Assembly: GCF_018336935.1 (NCBI RefSeq)
Contig: NZ_CP068771.1
Coordinates: forward strand, 124,001 to 188,000
Reading direction: 5' to 3'
DNA from: Serratia plymuthica
GTDB taxonomy: Bacteria; Pseudomonadota; Gammaproteobacteria; Enterobacterales; Enterobacteriaceae
DNA length: 64,000 bases
Shown here: piece by piece, positions 27,007-35,923 of the stretch
Layout of the letters: every line of letters starts with the position of its first letter
Position numbering within the stretch: the first letter of the stretch is position 1
Position numbers and translations under genes: made by a program
Notes under the pieces: model-generated
The model's database searches: none
Seen by the model: only the letters and a program-made list of their open reading frames with translations
What the model was told of the DNA's origin: nothing

Positions 27007-27138
27007 ATGATGAAGAAAACTCTGTTGGCCGTGATCTCCCTGTTGTTACTTGTTTCCCTTAGCGGTTGTAATACTTTCCGCGGTTTCGGTGAGGATGTTC
27101 AGCATCTCGGCGGCGCTATTTCGCGGACGGCCAGCTAA
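27007..27138 (+). CDS. ecnA: Entericidin A-like small lipoprotein
   Basis: The 43-aa lipoprotein precursor has signal MMKKTLLAVISLLLLVSLSG followed by Cys21 (lipobox LSGC), then NTFRGFGEDVQHLGG. This matches the entericidin pattern (CNTxRGxGxDVxxxGxAI). EcnA/EcnB are described as an antidote/toxin lipoprotein pair in E. coli. The start could also be the second ATG at 27010. It is too short for most gene callers. It lies between efp and sugE, with ecnB following, as in E. coli. Confidence 0.85.
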   Translation: MMKKTLLAVISLLLLVSLSGCNTFRGFGEDVQHLGGAISRTAS

Positions 27139-27259
27139 AAGCATTAATTTCAGTAATGTAATTGTGCAAAATAAACGCGTTTTAAACAGCAACTCCCGTT
27201 AATATTTACTAAACTTAGAAAGCCGTACTTTTTCGTCACTGACAAATAAGGACTTTCAT

Positions 27260-27391
27260 ATGCTGAAGAAAAGTATTATCGCGATTTTCTCTTTGATGAT
27301 CCTGACCTCATTGACTGCATGCAACACTACCAAAGGCGTAGGTAAAGACGTGCAGGCCGGCGGGGAAGCCATCCAGCGCAGTGCAGAATAA
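27260..27391 (+). CDS. ecnB: Entericidin B-like small lipoprotein
   Basis: The 43-aa precursor has signal [20 protein letters not shown] and lipobox LTAC (Cys21), then [20 protein letters not shown], the canonical entericidin motif. In E. coli the gene is a sigma-S-dependent bacteriolytic lipoprotein antagonised by EcnA. AAGGACTTTCAT precedes the ATG. The 121-base gap after ecnA is AT-rich and probably holds its own promoter. EcnA and EcnB here are paralogues of equal length. Confidence 0.88.
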   Translation: MLKKSIIAIFSLMILTSLTACNTTKGVGKDVQAGGEAIQRSAE

Positions 27392-27534
27392 CCTGCCTTT
27401 TTGTCTCTTGTGGTATTCCACGTAAGCAGCCCCACCGTGGGATACCGCTTCACCTCCGCCCTTGGCAAACGCCACCTTTGTGCTGCTATCCTTCTCTGGC
27501 GCGGGTATAATTCCCGGGCATTTCCACAAGGCTA

Positions 27535-27577
27535 AACGGGACGACCTGTTTACGCATCAGCTTCCGGGGACGACCCC
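27535..27577 (+). promoter_or_regulatory. Guanidine-II (mini-ykkC) riboswitch before sugE
   Basis: There are two short hairpins with ACGA loops: AACGGG-ACGA-CCTGTT (27535-27550) and GGGG-ACGA-CCCC (27566-27577), spaced 15 bases apart and ending 6 bases before the AACGGAGCC ribosome-binding site. Twin ACGR-loop hairpins define the mini-ykkC class, which binds guanidinium and often controls sugE. A -10-like TATAAT lies at 27506-27511. Confidence 0.88.
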
Positions 27578-27596
27578 ATCGTAACGGAGCCTGTTC

Positions 27597-27914
27597 ATGG
27601 CTTGGATTATTCTGCTTATTGCCGGTTTGCTCGAGGTGGTGTGGGCTATCGGCCTGAAATACACCCAGGGATTTACCCGTCTTACGCCCAGCATTGTCAC
27701 TGTCGCCGCCATGGTGGTCAGCATGCTGCTGTTGGCGCATGCCATGAAAACGCTGCCTGCCGGTACGGCTTATGCGGTCTGGACCGGTATCGGCGCGGTA
27801 GGCGCGGCAATTATGGGGATGGTGCTGCTCGGCGAGTCGACCAATATCGCGCGCATTCTCAGCCTGTGCCTGATTGTCGTCGGTATTCTCGGGCTGAAGT
27901 TCAGCAGTCAGTGA
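27597..27914 (+). CDS. sugE: Guanidinium exporter SugE/Gdx (small multidrug resistance family)
   Basis: The 105-aa inner-membrane protein has four transmembrane helices and functions as a dual-topology dimer. It has the SMR-family membrane-embedded Glu13 ([15 protein letters not shown]), a GFTRLTP loop, and [13 protein letters not shown]. The Gdx subtype exports guanidinium. The riboswitch in its leader supports that role rather than general drug export. It is placed next to ecnB and frdD as in E. coli. Confidence 0.95.
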   Translation: MAWIILLIAGLLEVVWAIGLKYTQGFTRLTPSIVTVAAMVVSMLLLAHAMKTLPAGTAYAVWTGIGAVGAAIMGMVLLGESTNIARILSLCLIVVGILGLKFSSQ

Positions 27915-27915
27915 T

Positions 27916-28030
27916 ACCCGTCGTCTTTCACGCTGTCGCGTTGTGACCTGCACTCACTAACCTCAGTCGCTTACCTCAGTAATCTCCTGGAGATGGGTGC
28001 CTGGCGACAACTTGAAATCCATAGGCTATG
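27916..28030. repeat. Dispersed palindromic repeat, copy 2
   Basis: The stretch ACCCGTCGTCTTTCACGCTG... with core CACTCACTAACCTCAGTCGC and CTCCTGGAGATGG is related to the copy at 19941-20065 over about 110 bases. It lies between sugE and the frd terminator. It may also end the sugE transcript. Confidence 0.55.
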
Positions 28031-28051
28031 TTGATGAACTGACAGGGCCCT

Positions 28052-28090
28052 GAAAAAAATAACAGGCGGCCAACGGGCGTCGGCCGCCTG
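28052..28090 (-). terminator. Terminator of the frd operon
   Basis: On the minus strand CAGGCGGCC-gacgcccgtt-GGCCGCCTG is followed by TTATTTTTTTC, 7 bases beyond the frdD stop. Confidence 0.88.
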
Positions 28091-28096
28091 AGCGGT

Positions 28097-28456
28097 TTAC
28101 AGCGTGACGACGCCGATAACGGTGACCACGCTGAGGATGGCCGCCAGGCCATAGAACACCCATTTACTGGCCGGCACGTGAATTTTCAAATCGTGCATCG
28201 CATGGTGAATTCGGTGCAGACCGCACCACAGCGGCAGGATAATCATCAGCAGCAGGAACAGGCGGCCGATCAGGCTTTGGCAAAACGCCAGCACGCGGTC
28301 ATAGCCCAAAGCGTCGCCGGGGAACAGGCCCAGCGGCAGCAAAATGCCGACCAGCAGCACGATGGCGGGCGCGACAATGGCTCCCCACATGCCGCCGGCG
28401 CCGAATAACCCCCAGAAAACCGGCTCGTCGGAGCGTTTAGGTGTTTGATTTATCAT
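28097..28456 (-). CDS. frdD: Fumarate reductase membrane subunit D
   Basis: This 119-aa hydrophobic anchor has three transmembrane helices and, with FrdC, anchors the FrdAB catalytic dimer and binds menaquinol. The pattern [20 protein letters not shown] at the N-terminus and [18 protein letters not shown] near the end match FrdD. It is the last gene of frdABCD. Confidence 0.95.
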   Translation of the reverse strand: MINQTPKRSDEPVFWGLFGAGGMWGAIVAPAIVLLVGILLPLGLFPGDALGYDRVLAFCQSLIGRLFLLLMIILPLWCGLHRIHHAMHDLKIHVPASKWVFYGLAAILSVVTVIGVVTL

Positions 28457-28468
28457 ATTTCCTCCGGG

Positions 28469-28861
28469 TTACACCAAGGCTACGGCCAGAATGATTGCGC
28501 TGGCGATCAGCGTCACCGCCCACAGTGCTTTCACTATCGGCCCTGGCCCCATTTTCTCGTTGTTGACCACGATATTGGCGGCTTTCGGCGCCAGATCGAA
28601 CCAGGTTTTGGTATGCAGCAGCGCCGCCAGCAGGGCGATAACGTTAATCAGCAGCACCAGCGGGTTTTGCAGAAAATCGACGAAACCGGCCCAGCTATCC
28701 ACACCGCCTTTCAGCGCAAAAATGCCGTAAATCAGTACGATACTGAACCACACCGCCGGCACCGAAGTGCTTTCACGCAGCATATAGAAGCGGTAGAAAC
28801 CGAGCTTTTGCCACCAGGTCGGCGTCATGGTGCGCACATAAGGCTTACGTTGTGTTGTCAT
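28469..28861 (-). CDS. frdC: Fumarate reductase membrane subunit C
   Basis: This 130-aa anchor subunit has three hydrophobic helices. The start [20 protein letters not shown] (ATG 28861) matches FrdC. An in-frame extension upstream lies within frdB and is discarded. With FrdD it completes the quinol site. The gap to frdB is 14 bases. Confidence 0.95.
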   Translation of the reverse strand: MTTQRKPYVRTMTPTWWQKLGFYRFYMLRESTSVPAVWFSIVLIYGIFALKGGVDSWAGFVDFLQNPLVLLINVIALLAALLHTKTWFDLAPKAANIVVNNEKMGPGPIVKALWAVTLIASAIILAVALV

Positions 28862-28875
28862 TGCGGTTCTCTCCC

Positions 28876-29610
28876 TTATTGCGGCTTCAGCATGGCGATC
28901 ATGAAGTCTTTGGCGCTTTCCACCTTGCCCTGCTGGATGGCAGCGGCCGGGTCGACGTGCTTCGGACACACTTCAGAGCAGTAACCGACAAAGGTACAGC
29001 TCCAGACGCCGTTCTGGCCGTTGAGTTGCGCCATGCGCTGCTTCTGGCCGTGATCGCGGTTATCCAGGTTATAGCGGTGCGCCAGGGTGATCGCCGCCGG
29101 GCCGATAAATTCCGGGTTCAGACCGAACTGCGGGCAGGCGGCATAGCACAGACCACAGTTGATGCAGCCGGAAAACTGGTGATATTTGGCCATTTGCGCC
29201 GGGGTCTGCACGTTAGGGCCATCTTCCGGCTTGCGGTTGTTGCCGATGATATAGGGCTTAATCGCCTCCAGGCTTTCGATAAAGTGGGTCATATCGACCA
29301 CCAAATCGCGCTCGATCGGGAAGTTGCCCAGCGCTTCCACTTTCATGCCGCCGGTGTATTCGCGCAGGAAGGTTTTGCAGGCCAGTTTCGGCACCCGGTT
29401 AACCATCATGCCGCACGAGCCGCAGATTGCCATGCGGCATGACCAGCGGTAGGAAAGGTCGGGCGCCAGGTTATCCTTGATGTAGCCCAGCGCATCGAGC
29501 AACGAGGTTTGCTCGTCATAAGGCACCGCAAAGGTCTCGAAATGCGGCTCGGCGTCGCGTTCCGGGTTATAGCGCATGACCTCGATTTTCAGGGTGTTCA
29601 TCTCAGCCAT
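28876..29610 (-). CDS. frdB: Fumarate reductase iron-sulfur subunit
   Basis: The 244-aa electron-transfer subunit has an N-terminal [2Fe-2S] domain with [12 protein letters not shown] and later Cys, and C-terminal [4Fe-4S]/[3Fe-4S] motifs [12 protein letters not shown] and [11 protein letters not shown]. The start [16 protein letters not shown] at 29610 equals the E. coli length; an earlier in-frame start lies inside frdA. It overlaps the frdA end by 8 bases. Confidence 0.97.
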   Translation of the reverse strand: MAEMNTLKIEVMRYNPERDAEPHFETFAVPYDEQTSLLDALGYIKDNLAPDLSYRWSCRMAICGSCGMMVNRVPKLACKTFLREYTGGMKVEALGNFPIERDLVVDMTHFIESLEAIKPYIIGNNRKPEDGPNVQTPAQMAKYHQFSGCINCGLCYAACPQFGLNPEFIGPAAITLAHRYNLDNRDHGQKQRMAQLNGQNGVWSCTFVGYCSEVCPKHVDPAAAIQQGKVESAKDFMIAMLKPQ

Positions 29611-31399
29611 TTGCCTGCTCCTTGTCCTTTTTATCCTGCGCTTCGGCTTCAGCGCCGTACACACGTTTGGCCGGTGGCAGTTTGGTGATCTTCACGTCGC
29701 TGTATTCCAGCCGCGGTGCGCCATTCGGGTTATGGAACGCCAGCGTATGTTTCAGGAAGTTTACGTCGTCGCGCTCGGTACAGCCTTCGTCGAGACGTTG
29801 GTGCGCGCCGCGCGATTCTTTGCGGTTGAAGGCGGAGTGCGCCATGCATTCCGCCACGTCCAGCCCGTAGCCCAATTCGATGGTGTACAACAGATCGGTA
29901 TTGAACACGCTGGATCTGTCGGTGATTTTGACGCGCTTGAAGCGCTCTTTCAGTTCGGCCAGCTTATCGATGGTCTTTTGCATCAGCTCCGGCGTGCGGT
30001 AGATGCCGCAGCCTTCTTCCATCGACAGGCCCATTTCATCGCGAATTTTTGACCAGTTTTCGTTGCCTTCCTGCTTCATCAGGTTGCTCAACCGGGCTTC
30101 GACATCACGGCCCTGAGCATCCAGCGCGCTGCCGTTGGCCGGGCTGCTTTCCAGCGCGCGGCGGGCGGCGTTCTCTCCGGCTACGCGGCCGAACACCACC
30201 AGTTCCGCCAACGAGTTAGAGCCGAGGCGGTTGGCGCCGTGCAGACCGACGGAAGAGCATTCGCCGACGGCGAACAGCCCTTTGATGCGGGTTTCGCAGT
30301 TCTGATCGGTTTCAATGCCGCCCATGGTGTAGTGCGCGGTCGGGCGCACCGGGATCGGCTCTTTCACCGGATCGACGCCGACGTAGGCCTTCGCCAGCTC
30401 ACAGATGAACGGCAAACGTTCCAGCAGTTTCTTTTCGCCCAGGTGGCGCAGATCCAGATAGACCACGTCGCCGCGCGGGGTGGCGATGGTGCGGCCGGCG
30501 CGCCATTCGTGCCAGAAGGCCTGCGAAACCTTGTCGCGCGGACCGAGCTCCATATATTTGTTTTTCGGTTCGCCCAGCGGCGTTTCCGGCCCCATGCCGT
30601 AATCTTGCAGGTAACGATAGCCGTCCTTGTTCACCAGAATGCCGCCTTCGCCACGGCAACCTTCGGTCATCAGGATGCCGGAGCCAGGCAGGCCGGTAGG
30701 GTGATACTGAACGAACTCCATATCACGCAGCGGAATGCCGTGGTGGAACGCCATGCCCATGCCATCACCGGTGACGATGCCGCCATTGGTGTTGTAGCGG
30801 TATACGCGCCCGGCGCCGCCGGTAGCCATGACCACCGCATTGGCGCGGATCTGCACGCGGGTGCCTTCCATCATGTTCATCGCCACCAGGCCGCGGACCT
30901 GGCCGTCATCCACCAGAATGTCCAGCACGAAATGTTCGTCGAAACGCTGGATTTGCGGGTATTTGAGCGAGGTCTGGAACAGGGTGTGCAGCATATGGAA
31001 GCCGGTCTTGTCGGCGGCGAACCAGGTACGTTCAATCTTCATGCCGCCAAAGCGGCGCACGTTGACCGAACCGTCCGGCTTACGGCTCCACGGGCAGCCC
31101 CACTGTTCAAGCTGCGCCATTTCACGCGGGCAGTTGTGGACGAAATGATCGACCACGTCCTGCTCGCACAACCAGTCGCCACCGGCAACGGTGTCGTGGA
31201 AGTGGTAATCGAAGCTATCATGATCCTGAGTGACGGCGGCGGAGCCCCCTTCGGCGGCCACCGTATGGCTGCGCATCGGGTAGACTTTGGAAATCAGGGC
31301 GATTTTCAGTTGAGGGTTGGCTTCCGCTGCGGCTATTGCTGCGCGTAAACCAGCACCCCCGGCCCCAATAATGGCAAGATCGGCGTTAAAGGTTTGCAC
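29603..31399 (-). CDS. frdA: Fumarate reductase flavoprotein subunit
   Basis: The 598-aa catalytic subunit reduces fumarate to succinate with covalently bound FAD. It has the N-terminal [18 protein letters not shown] motif, the flavinylation segment [15 protein letters not shown] (His44 equivalent) and active-site [21 protein letters not shown]. It is the first gene of frdABCD, in the order and with the overlaps known from E. coli. With AspA and DcuA it completes the anaerobic aspartate-to-succinate route encoded in this window. Confidence 0.98.
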   Translation of the reverse strand: MQTFNADLAIIGAGGAGLRAAIAAAEANPQLKIALISKVYPMRSHTVAAEGGSAAVTQDHDSFDYHFHDTVAGGDWLCEQDVVDHFVHNCPREMAQLEQWGCPWSRKPDGSVNVRRFGGMKIERTWFAADKTGFHMLHTLFQTSLKYPQIQRFDEHFVLDILVDDGQVRGLVAMNMMEGTRVQIRANAVVMATGGAGRVYRYNTNGGIVTGDGMGMAFHHGIPLRDMEFVQYHPTGLPGSGILMTEGCRGEGGILVNKDGYRYLQDYGMGPETPLGEPKNKYMELGPRDKVSQAFWHEWRAGRTIATPRGDVVYLDLRHLGEKKLLERLPFICELAKAYVGVDPVKEPIPVRPTAHYTMGGIETDQNCETRIKGLFAVGECSSVGLHGANRLGSNSLAELVVFGRVAGENAARRALESSPANGSALDAQGRDVEARLSNLMKQEGNENWSKIRDEMGLSMEEGCGIYRTPELMQKTIDKLAELKERFKRVKITDRSSVFNTDLLYTIELGYGLDVAECMAHSAFNRKESRGAHQRLDEGCTERDDVNFLKHTLAFHNPNGAPRLEYSDVKITKLPPAKRVYGAEAEAQDKKDKEQANG

Positions 31400-31784
31400 T
31401 GCATTCCTCCAATATTCTTGTTAAGAACGGCAAATTAAATATCTATGCTTAATATTTATAAAAACGCTTTGGGCACTAACGCATTGAACCGATTGATATT
31501 GCATAAAGACTGAGTGTGGATATCTCCCACCAAGTATGTGGGATTAACTATACCTAATGTTAAGTAGAAGAAATTTGATGTGATCGATTGTTTTGTCTTT
31601 TAGCTATTGGCTGGAAGAATTATTGCCTTCAAGGCATATTTAACGTTAATTCACCTTTTATTAACCTTTTCGCTACGCGTTTGTGAGGAATTACCGTCGT
31701 CAAAGGTGCCCGGCTGTTAAGAATTTGTTTGCATGCCTGGATACGAGTAGACTGCATCCCCTGTTTGATTTCGGAGTAATTACC
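31400..31784. other. Divergent promoter region frdA/epmA
   Basis: 385 bases without a gene. The middle contains the frd promoter features listed separately. The right part (31600-31784) serves epmA and ends with TCGGAGTAATTACC as its ribosome-binding site. Confidence 0.6.
31547..31589 (-). promoter_or_regulatory. frd promoter with FNR-type site
   Basis: On the minus strand AATCGATCACATCAAATTT (about 31575-31590) resembles the E. coli frd FNR site (AATCGATCTCGTCAA, recalled from the literature). It is followed at a suitable distance by TATAGT (31547-31552) as a -10. FNR activates frd without oxygen in E. coli. Confidence 0.55.
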
Positions 31785-32762
31785 ATGAGCGAAACGGCAA
31801 GCTGGCAGCCAAGTGCACCCATCGCCAATTTGTTGAAGCGCGCAGCGATCCTGACTGAGATCCGGCGTTTCTTCGCCGATCGTGGCGTATTGGAAGTTGA
31901 GACGCCAACCATGAGCCAGGCGACGGTTACCGATATCCACCTGTTCCCGTTTCAGACGCGCTTTGTCGGTCCGGGGGCGGCGGATGGCCTGACGCTGTAC
32001 ATGATGACCAGCCCGGAATATCACATGAAACGGTTGCTGGCGGCGGGTAGCGGCCCGATCTATCAGATGGGGCGCAGTTTCCGTAATGAAGAGGCCGGTC
32101 GCCATCACAACCCGGAATTCACCATGCTGGAGTGGTACCGCCCACATTACGACATGTACCGGCTGATGAATGAGGTGGATGATTTGCTCCAGCAGGTGCT
32201 GGATTGCGGCAGTGCGGAAACCTTGTCCTATCAGCAGGCTTTCCTGCGCCATCTGGATATCGATCCGCTGTCGGCAGAGAAAGCGCAACTGCGTGAAGCG
32301 GCGGCCAAGCTCGATCTGAGCAACATTGCCGATACCGAAGAAGACCGCGATACGCTGCTGCAACTGCTGTTCACCGTCGGCGTTGAGCCGTACATCGGCC
32401 GTGACAAACCGGCGTTCGTTTATCACTTCCCGGCCAGCCAGGCAGCATTGGCGGAGATCAGTACCGAAGATCACCGCGTGGCAGAGCGTTTTGAGGTGTA
32501 TTTCAAGGGGATCGAACTGGCGAATGGCTTCCGTGAACTGACCGACAGTCGCGAACAGCGTCAGCGTTTTGATCAGGATAACCGCAAACGTGCGGAACGC
32601 GGTTTGCCGCAGCACCCGATCGATAACAACCTGCTGGACGCTTTGCAGCACGGCATGCCGGAGTGTTCCGGCGTGGCGTTAGGGGTTGATCGGCTGGTCA
32701 TGCTGGCGCTGGGCGCCGAGAGCCTGAGTGAAGTGCTGGCCTTCCCGGTTGGGCGTGCGTAA
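31785..32762 (+). CDS. epmA: EF-P lysine lysyltransferase EpmA (PoxA/GenX)
   Basis: EpmA is a lysyl-tRNA-synthetase paralogue without the anticodon-binding domain. It activates beta-lysine and transfers it to EF-P. The 325 aa equal the E. coli length. Class II motifs are visible: [20 protein letters not shown] (motif 2) and the C-terminal [14 protein letters not shown] (motif 3). The ATG at 31785 ([19 protein letters not shown]) follows CGGAG; the longer in-frame alternative at 31683 lies in the promoter region. In E. coli the next conserved gene of the block is mscM; here a foreign cluster intervenes. Confidence 0.96.
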   Translation: MSETASWQPSAPIANLLKRAAILTEIRRFFADRGVLEVETPTMSQATVTDIHLFPFQTRFVGPGAADGLTLYMMTSPEYHMKRLLAAGSGPIYQMGRSFRNEEAGRHHNPEFTMLEWYRPHYDMYRLMNEVDDLLQQVLDCGSAETLSYQQAFLRHLDIDPLSAEKAQLREAAAKLDLSNIADTEEDRDTLLQLLFTVGVEPYIGRDKPAFVYHFPASQAALAEISTEDHRVAERFEVYFKGIELANGFRELTDSREQRQRFDQDNRKRAERGLPQHPIDNNLLDALQHGMPECSGVALGVDRLVMLALGAESLSEVLAFPVGRA

Positions 32763-32790
32763 TCGCTAACTTGCGCTAGCGTGAAAACAA

Positions 32791-32819
32791 AAGGGTTCGG
32801 CATTGCCGAACCCTTTTTT
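32791..32819 (+). terminator. Terminator of epmA
   Basis: AAGGGTTCGGCATTGCCGAACCC followed by six T: a perfect 9-bp stem 30 bases past the stop. Confidence 0.92.
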
Positions 32820-33074
32820 ATTGTCAGCCTAAAACCCCCTCCTGGGGAGGCGGCGATTGAACCTGTGAGGCTCTGGCCTAAAGGAAACCCATACCGGAAT
32901 ATTCCAGCTTACACCGTGGCGTGTTCATCCTGTAGGCAGGTCAGAACCGCTAAACGTGACAAATGGCCTCATCGGACAAGGGACCCTCCGTATTGCGCGG
33001 AAATCAGATGGCGGCTATTTTGATAGAAATGTCAGGCAAAAGATCTCACCGACGGCGAAGGGAGCCACCACACG
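32820..33074. other. Left junction of the inserted cluster, no gene seen
   Basis: About 255 bases between the epmA terminator and the PaiB-like gene. No coding sequence or clear repeat was found. Chromosomal synteny with E. coli breaks here and resumes at mscM. GAAGGGAGCCACCACACG before 33075 is the ribosome-binding region of the next gene. Confidence 0.5.
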
Positions 33075-33689
33075 ATGTATATACCCAAAAAGATGATAAT
33101 GGCTGATAGCGAAAGCATCGCGGCATTTATCGCTGGCAATGGTTTTGGTCTGATGGTCTCCCCTTCGCTGACGGCGACTCATCTGCCCTTCGTGTTTCAT
33201 TCTGATGAGGGCACGAAGGGCATGCTGTATGGTCACGTTGCCCGAGCCAACCCGCACTGGAAAGAGCTCGATGGCCAGCATGTCCTGGTGGCCTTTACGG
33301 GTCCGCACGCTTATATATCCCCGACGTGGTATCAGGCACAGGAAGCCGTCCCCACCTGGAATTATGCTGCGGTACATTGTTATGGCACGGTGGAAATGTT
33401 GAATGCCGAAGAGACCGAACAGGCTATGAAGGTATTAGTGAATACCTTTGAGCCGGGCCTGATGGAGAAACGGAGGTTGATGCCGACGGAATTTGTCAGC
33501 AAAAAGCTCCAGGCGATTGTTGCCTTCAAAATTAGACTTGATGACATTCAGGCTAAAGAGAAACTTGGTCAGCACCGAAGCGAAGATGACCAGCGCGGCG
33601 TATTGGCGGCCCTCGAAAACAGCCCACGGGCCGATAACCTGCAGTTGGCCGATTATATGAAAGCTCGCCATGTCGGCACCGGCGAGTAA
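33075..33689 (+). CDS. PaiB-like FMN-binding protein
   Basis: The 204-aa protein belongs to the PaiB family (split-barrel FMN-binding, called negative transcriptional regulators). It has MYIPKKMIMADSESIAAFI, THLPFVFHSDEG, GHVARANPHWKEL, FTGPHAYISPTWY, VPTWNYAAVHCYG and KKLQAIVAFKI, a full set for the family. It binds flavin by family knowledge; its role here is unknown. It is convergent with the biosynthetic operon, 21 bases from the MFS gene stop, so it may be an accessory gene of the cluster or a chance neighbour. AAGGGAGCC precedes its start. Confidence 0.85.
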   Translation: MYIPKKMIMADSESIAAFIAGNGFGLMVSPSLTATHLPFVFHSDEGTKGMLYGHVARANPHWKELDGQHVLVAFTGPHAYISPTWYQAQEAVPTWNYAAVHCYGTVEMLNAEETEQAMKVLVNTFEPGLMEKRRLMPTEFVSKKLQAIVAFKIRLDDIQAKEKLGQHRSEDDQRGVLAALENSPRADNLQLADYMKARHVGTGE

Positions 33690-33710
33690 ACGCCGCGATT
33701 TGTCGCCCGG

Positions 33711-34916
33711 CTAGGCGACCTTCGCCATAGGGCTCAACAGACATAATGCCCCCATCGCGATTTGAATGACGGCACAGGCGATGAATAATGTGCCGATGCC
33801 TGCTCCGGAGACAATATATCCTGATGCGGCGAGGCCAAACGGCAGACCAATTTTGAACAGCGTACCCGTGATCCCCATGACTTTACCCAGATTCTCCGTT
33901 TTGACGCTTTCCTGCCGATAGGTATAAACGAGAATTGCCGTAATCACCTCAAAAAAACTGACCCAGAAAAATGCAAAAACCAATGCCAATGCCTGATGAG
34001 AAAACAAGATAAACAGATAGCCTAATGCCTGGATAATCATCGCGGCGATAATCACTTTCCCTAAACCAAGCCGGTTACGCAAACGCACCGTCAGCAATGA
34101 TCCCAGTATCCCGCCAATTCCACCCGCAGAAGCCATGTAACCAATATCAACGGCGCTCATCGTCAACACGTTTTTGGCATAATAGATCGACTGCAATGAG
34201 AAAACGGCTGAGCTTGTATTCAATATCGCAATAGCAAGCGCCATGTGATAAAGGGGGGTATTAGCTCTCAGGATCCGGCATCCTTCAACTATCGCCTGTC
34301 CTATCGAACCGTTAACGGGGAAGACCTCTTTTTCATACGGCATTCTTATCAGGTAACACCAGGCGATAAAAAGGAATAAGGCAATCCATAGGAAAATAAT
34401 ATGCACGGAAGAAAACAAAATGACCACGCCTGACAGTAAAGGCCCTAAAGCCTGGAACAAACTGTTTAAGGACCCCATGCTTGACGTGGCGGCGCTTTGC
34501 AATGGCGCGGGGAGGATATGTTTCAACATGCCCATTCTGGCATTCAGGTAACCGAAATTGAACGCCATCATGAAAAAGGCGCAGGGAAACAGCACCCACA
34601 GCGGGTTAGGCAACCACTGGATGGCCAGCCAGCCCGATAACAGACACGCCACCTGCCCAATAATCATCCATTGCGACCACACTCTTCGATCAACCCGATC
34701 GATCCACGCGCCGATAACTGCCGCCAGCACAATATAAGGCAAAAATTCGACGGCTCTCACCCAACCCATCATTTCGGATGAACGCGTAATATCGTAGATT
34801 AATAGCGGCAAAGCCAACTCATACACCTTGCCGCCCAAATTACAAAACAGTGCCCCGGAAAACAGCATTCGAAATTGGCCGTTTTTCCATATTGAATACT
34901 CCGCCGCTTTTTCCAA
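33711..34916 (-). CDS. MFS transporter, probable exporter of the cluster product
   Basis: The 401-aa protein has about 12 transmembrane segments and the pattern of the MFS_3/EntS-type drug or siderophore exporters (LFSGALFCNLGGKVYELALP, GAWIDRVDRRVW between TM2 and TM3, PLLSGVVILF). It is the last gene of the leftward operon. GGAGGT lies just before the ATG. An exporter closing a biosynthetic operon suggests a diffusible product. The substrate cannot be told from sequence. Confidence 0.8.
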   Translation of the reverse strand: MEKAAEYSIWKNGQFRMLFSGALFCNLGGKVYELALPLLIYDITRSSEMMGWVRAVEFLPYIVLAAVIGAWIDRVDRRVWSQWMIIGQVACLLSGWLAIQWLPNPLWVLFPCAFFMMAFNFGYLNARMGMLKHILPAPLQSAATSSMGSLNSLFQALGPLLSGVVILFSSVHIIFLWIALFLFIAWCYLIRMPYEKEVFPVNGSIGQAIVEGCRILRANTPLYHMALAIAILNTSSAVFSLQSIYYAKNVLTMSAVDIGYMASAGGIGGILGSLLTVRLRNRLGLGKVIIAAMIIQALGYLFILFSHQALALVFAFFWVSFFEVITAILVYTYRQESVKTENLGKVMGITGTLFKIGLPFGLAASGYIVSGAGIGTLFIACAVIQIAMGALCLLSPMAKVA

Positions 34917-34941
34917 ATGAACCTCCTTTGCACATCTGTAC

Positions 34942-35886
34942 TTATGGCTTCGTCAAGATACGGCCGCCATTGTCCCCGAATAGCTTGCTTTCGCGGATCA
35001 ATTCGCCGTCTTTTTCACTGACTTTGGCATGAAAATCAGAAGAAGGAGGGTGACCGAAGTAGGTCATTGGGAAATCCAATCCGCGGGCTCGCGTTTCATC
35101 ATAGCGGCTATCAATGTCGACAAAACGCATGACGAAGGCAGTACGCGTTGCAATCTCACCTTCTAATAACGGTTCACTCACATGGATGACATTTTTATTG
35201 AAAAGTAAAACATCCCCCAGGTTAAATGAGTCGGTATGCTTGTAATACTCCAGCAATGCGCTCAGCGCGGGTGAGTTAAGGATGCTGTGGCGCAATTCGA
35301 TATAGTCCTCTAAATCCAGCGAATCTCTGTCCACCTCTGCAAGTTCACGCATCATTTGATCGATAGCCGGATCAATATCCGTATACATAAACTTGCCTGA
35401 AATAATATGTTCCGGCACATAGCTCATACCGCCGCCCTGACGCTCGGTGTCGATTTTCGCTAGCGGTACCCACATTGAACAGCCAAAATCTTCGCCACGC
35501 TGATAGCCGAAGCTCTGCGTGCCAATGTGCCAGGGAAATCCAGTGTGCTTTTCTTTTTCGATCTGAAAACCCAGCCCCTGGGTGTAGAACAAACTGCGGT
35601 TGGCCAACCGGGTTAGCGTTCCCGAAAAACGCTCGTCAGCGAGCAGCGATTTGATAGCCTGATCTTGTTCAAAAATATCGTAACCAACGCGCTTGAAGCC
35701 GGTCTGATTTTCATCCAATAACCGCAGATGCTCGGTAATCGAATCCTTGATATGGGAAATCAGCGCAATTGACAGAAATGATCGCAAAACGACGAAGCCA
35801 TTCTTATTGAATTGCGCCACGTCAGAATCGGTTAATCTGAAGTTATTATTGATTGTTTCGTTCATATTCACGCTCACGATGGTCAT
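34942..35886 (-). CDS. Phytanoyl-CoA-dioxygenase-like non-heme iron enzyme with HxG in place of HxD (candidate halogenase)
   Basis: The 314-aa protein has the PhyH cupin pattern: N-terminal helices (QFNKNGFVVLRSFLSI), the first metal motif at FPWHIGTQSFGY (H120-I-G122), GCSMWVPLAKID, GGGMSYVPEH, the distal His in NVIHVSEP (H235), and R248 (TRTAFVMRF) as likely 2-oxoglutarate anchor. Most family members have H-x-D; Gly at the Asp position frees an iron site for halide in Fe/2OG halogenases such as WelO5 and BesD. It may therefore halogenate, or be an atypical oxygenase. An alternative start is M8. It lies 37 bases after the aldehyde dehydrogenase gene. Confidence 0.7.
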   Translation of the reverse strand: MTIVSVNMNETINNNFRLTDSDVAQFNKNGFVVLRSFLSIALISHIKDSITEHLRLLDENQTGFKRVGYDIFEQDQAIKSLLADERFSGTLTRLANRSLFYTQGLGFQIEKEKHTGFPWHIGTQSFGYQRGEDFGCSMWVPLAKIDTERQGGGMSYVPEHIISGKFMYTDIDPAIDQMMRELAEVDRDSLDLEDYIELRHSILNSPALSALLEYYKHTDSFNLGDVLLFNKNVIHVSEPLLEGEIATRTAFVMRFVDIDSRYDETRARGLDFPMTYFGHPPSSDFHAKVSEKDGELIRESKLFGDNGGRILTKP

Positions 35887-35923
35887 TAAGTTGAATGAGG
35901 ATCAAGCACGGCAGCTGACGACA

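Noticed and set aside
30239..31348. Long open frame opposite frdA (369 codons)
   Set aside because: Shadow of a GC-rich conserved gene; low-complexity His/Arg/Ala-rich translation and no start signals.
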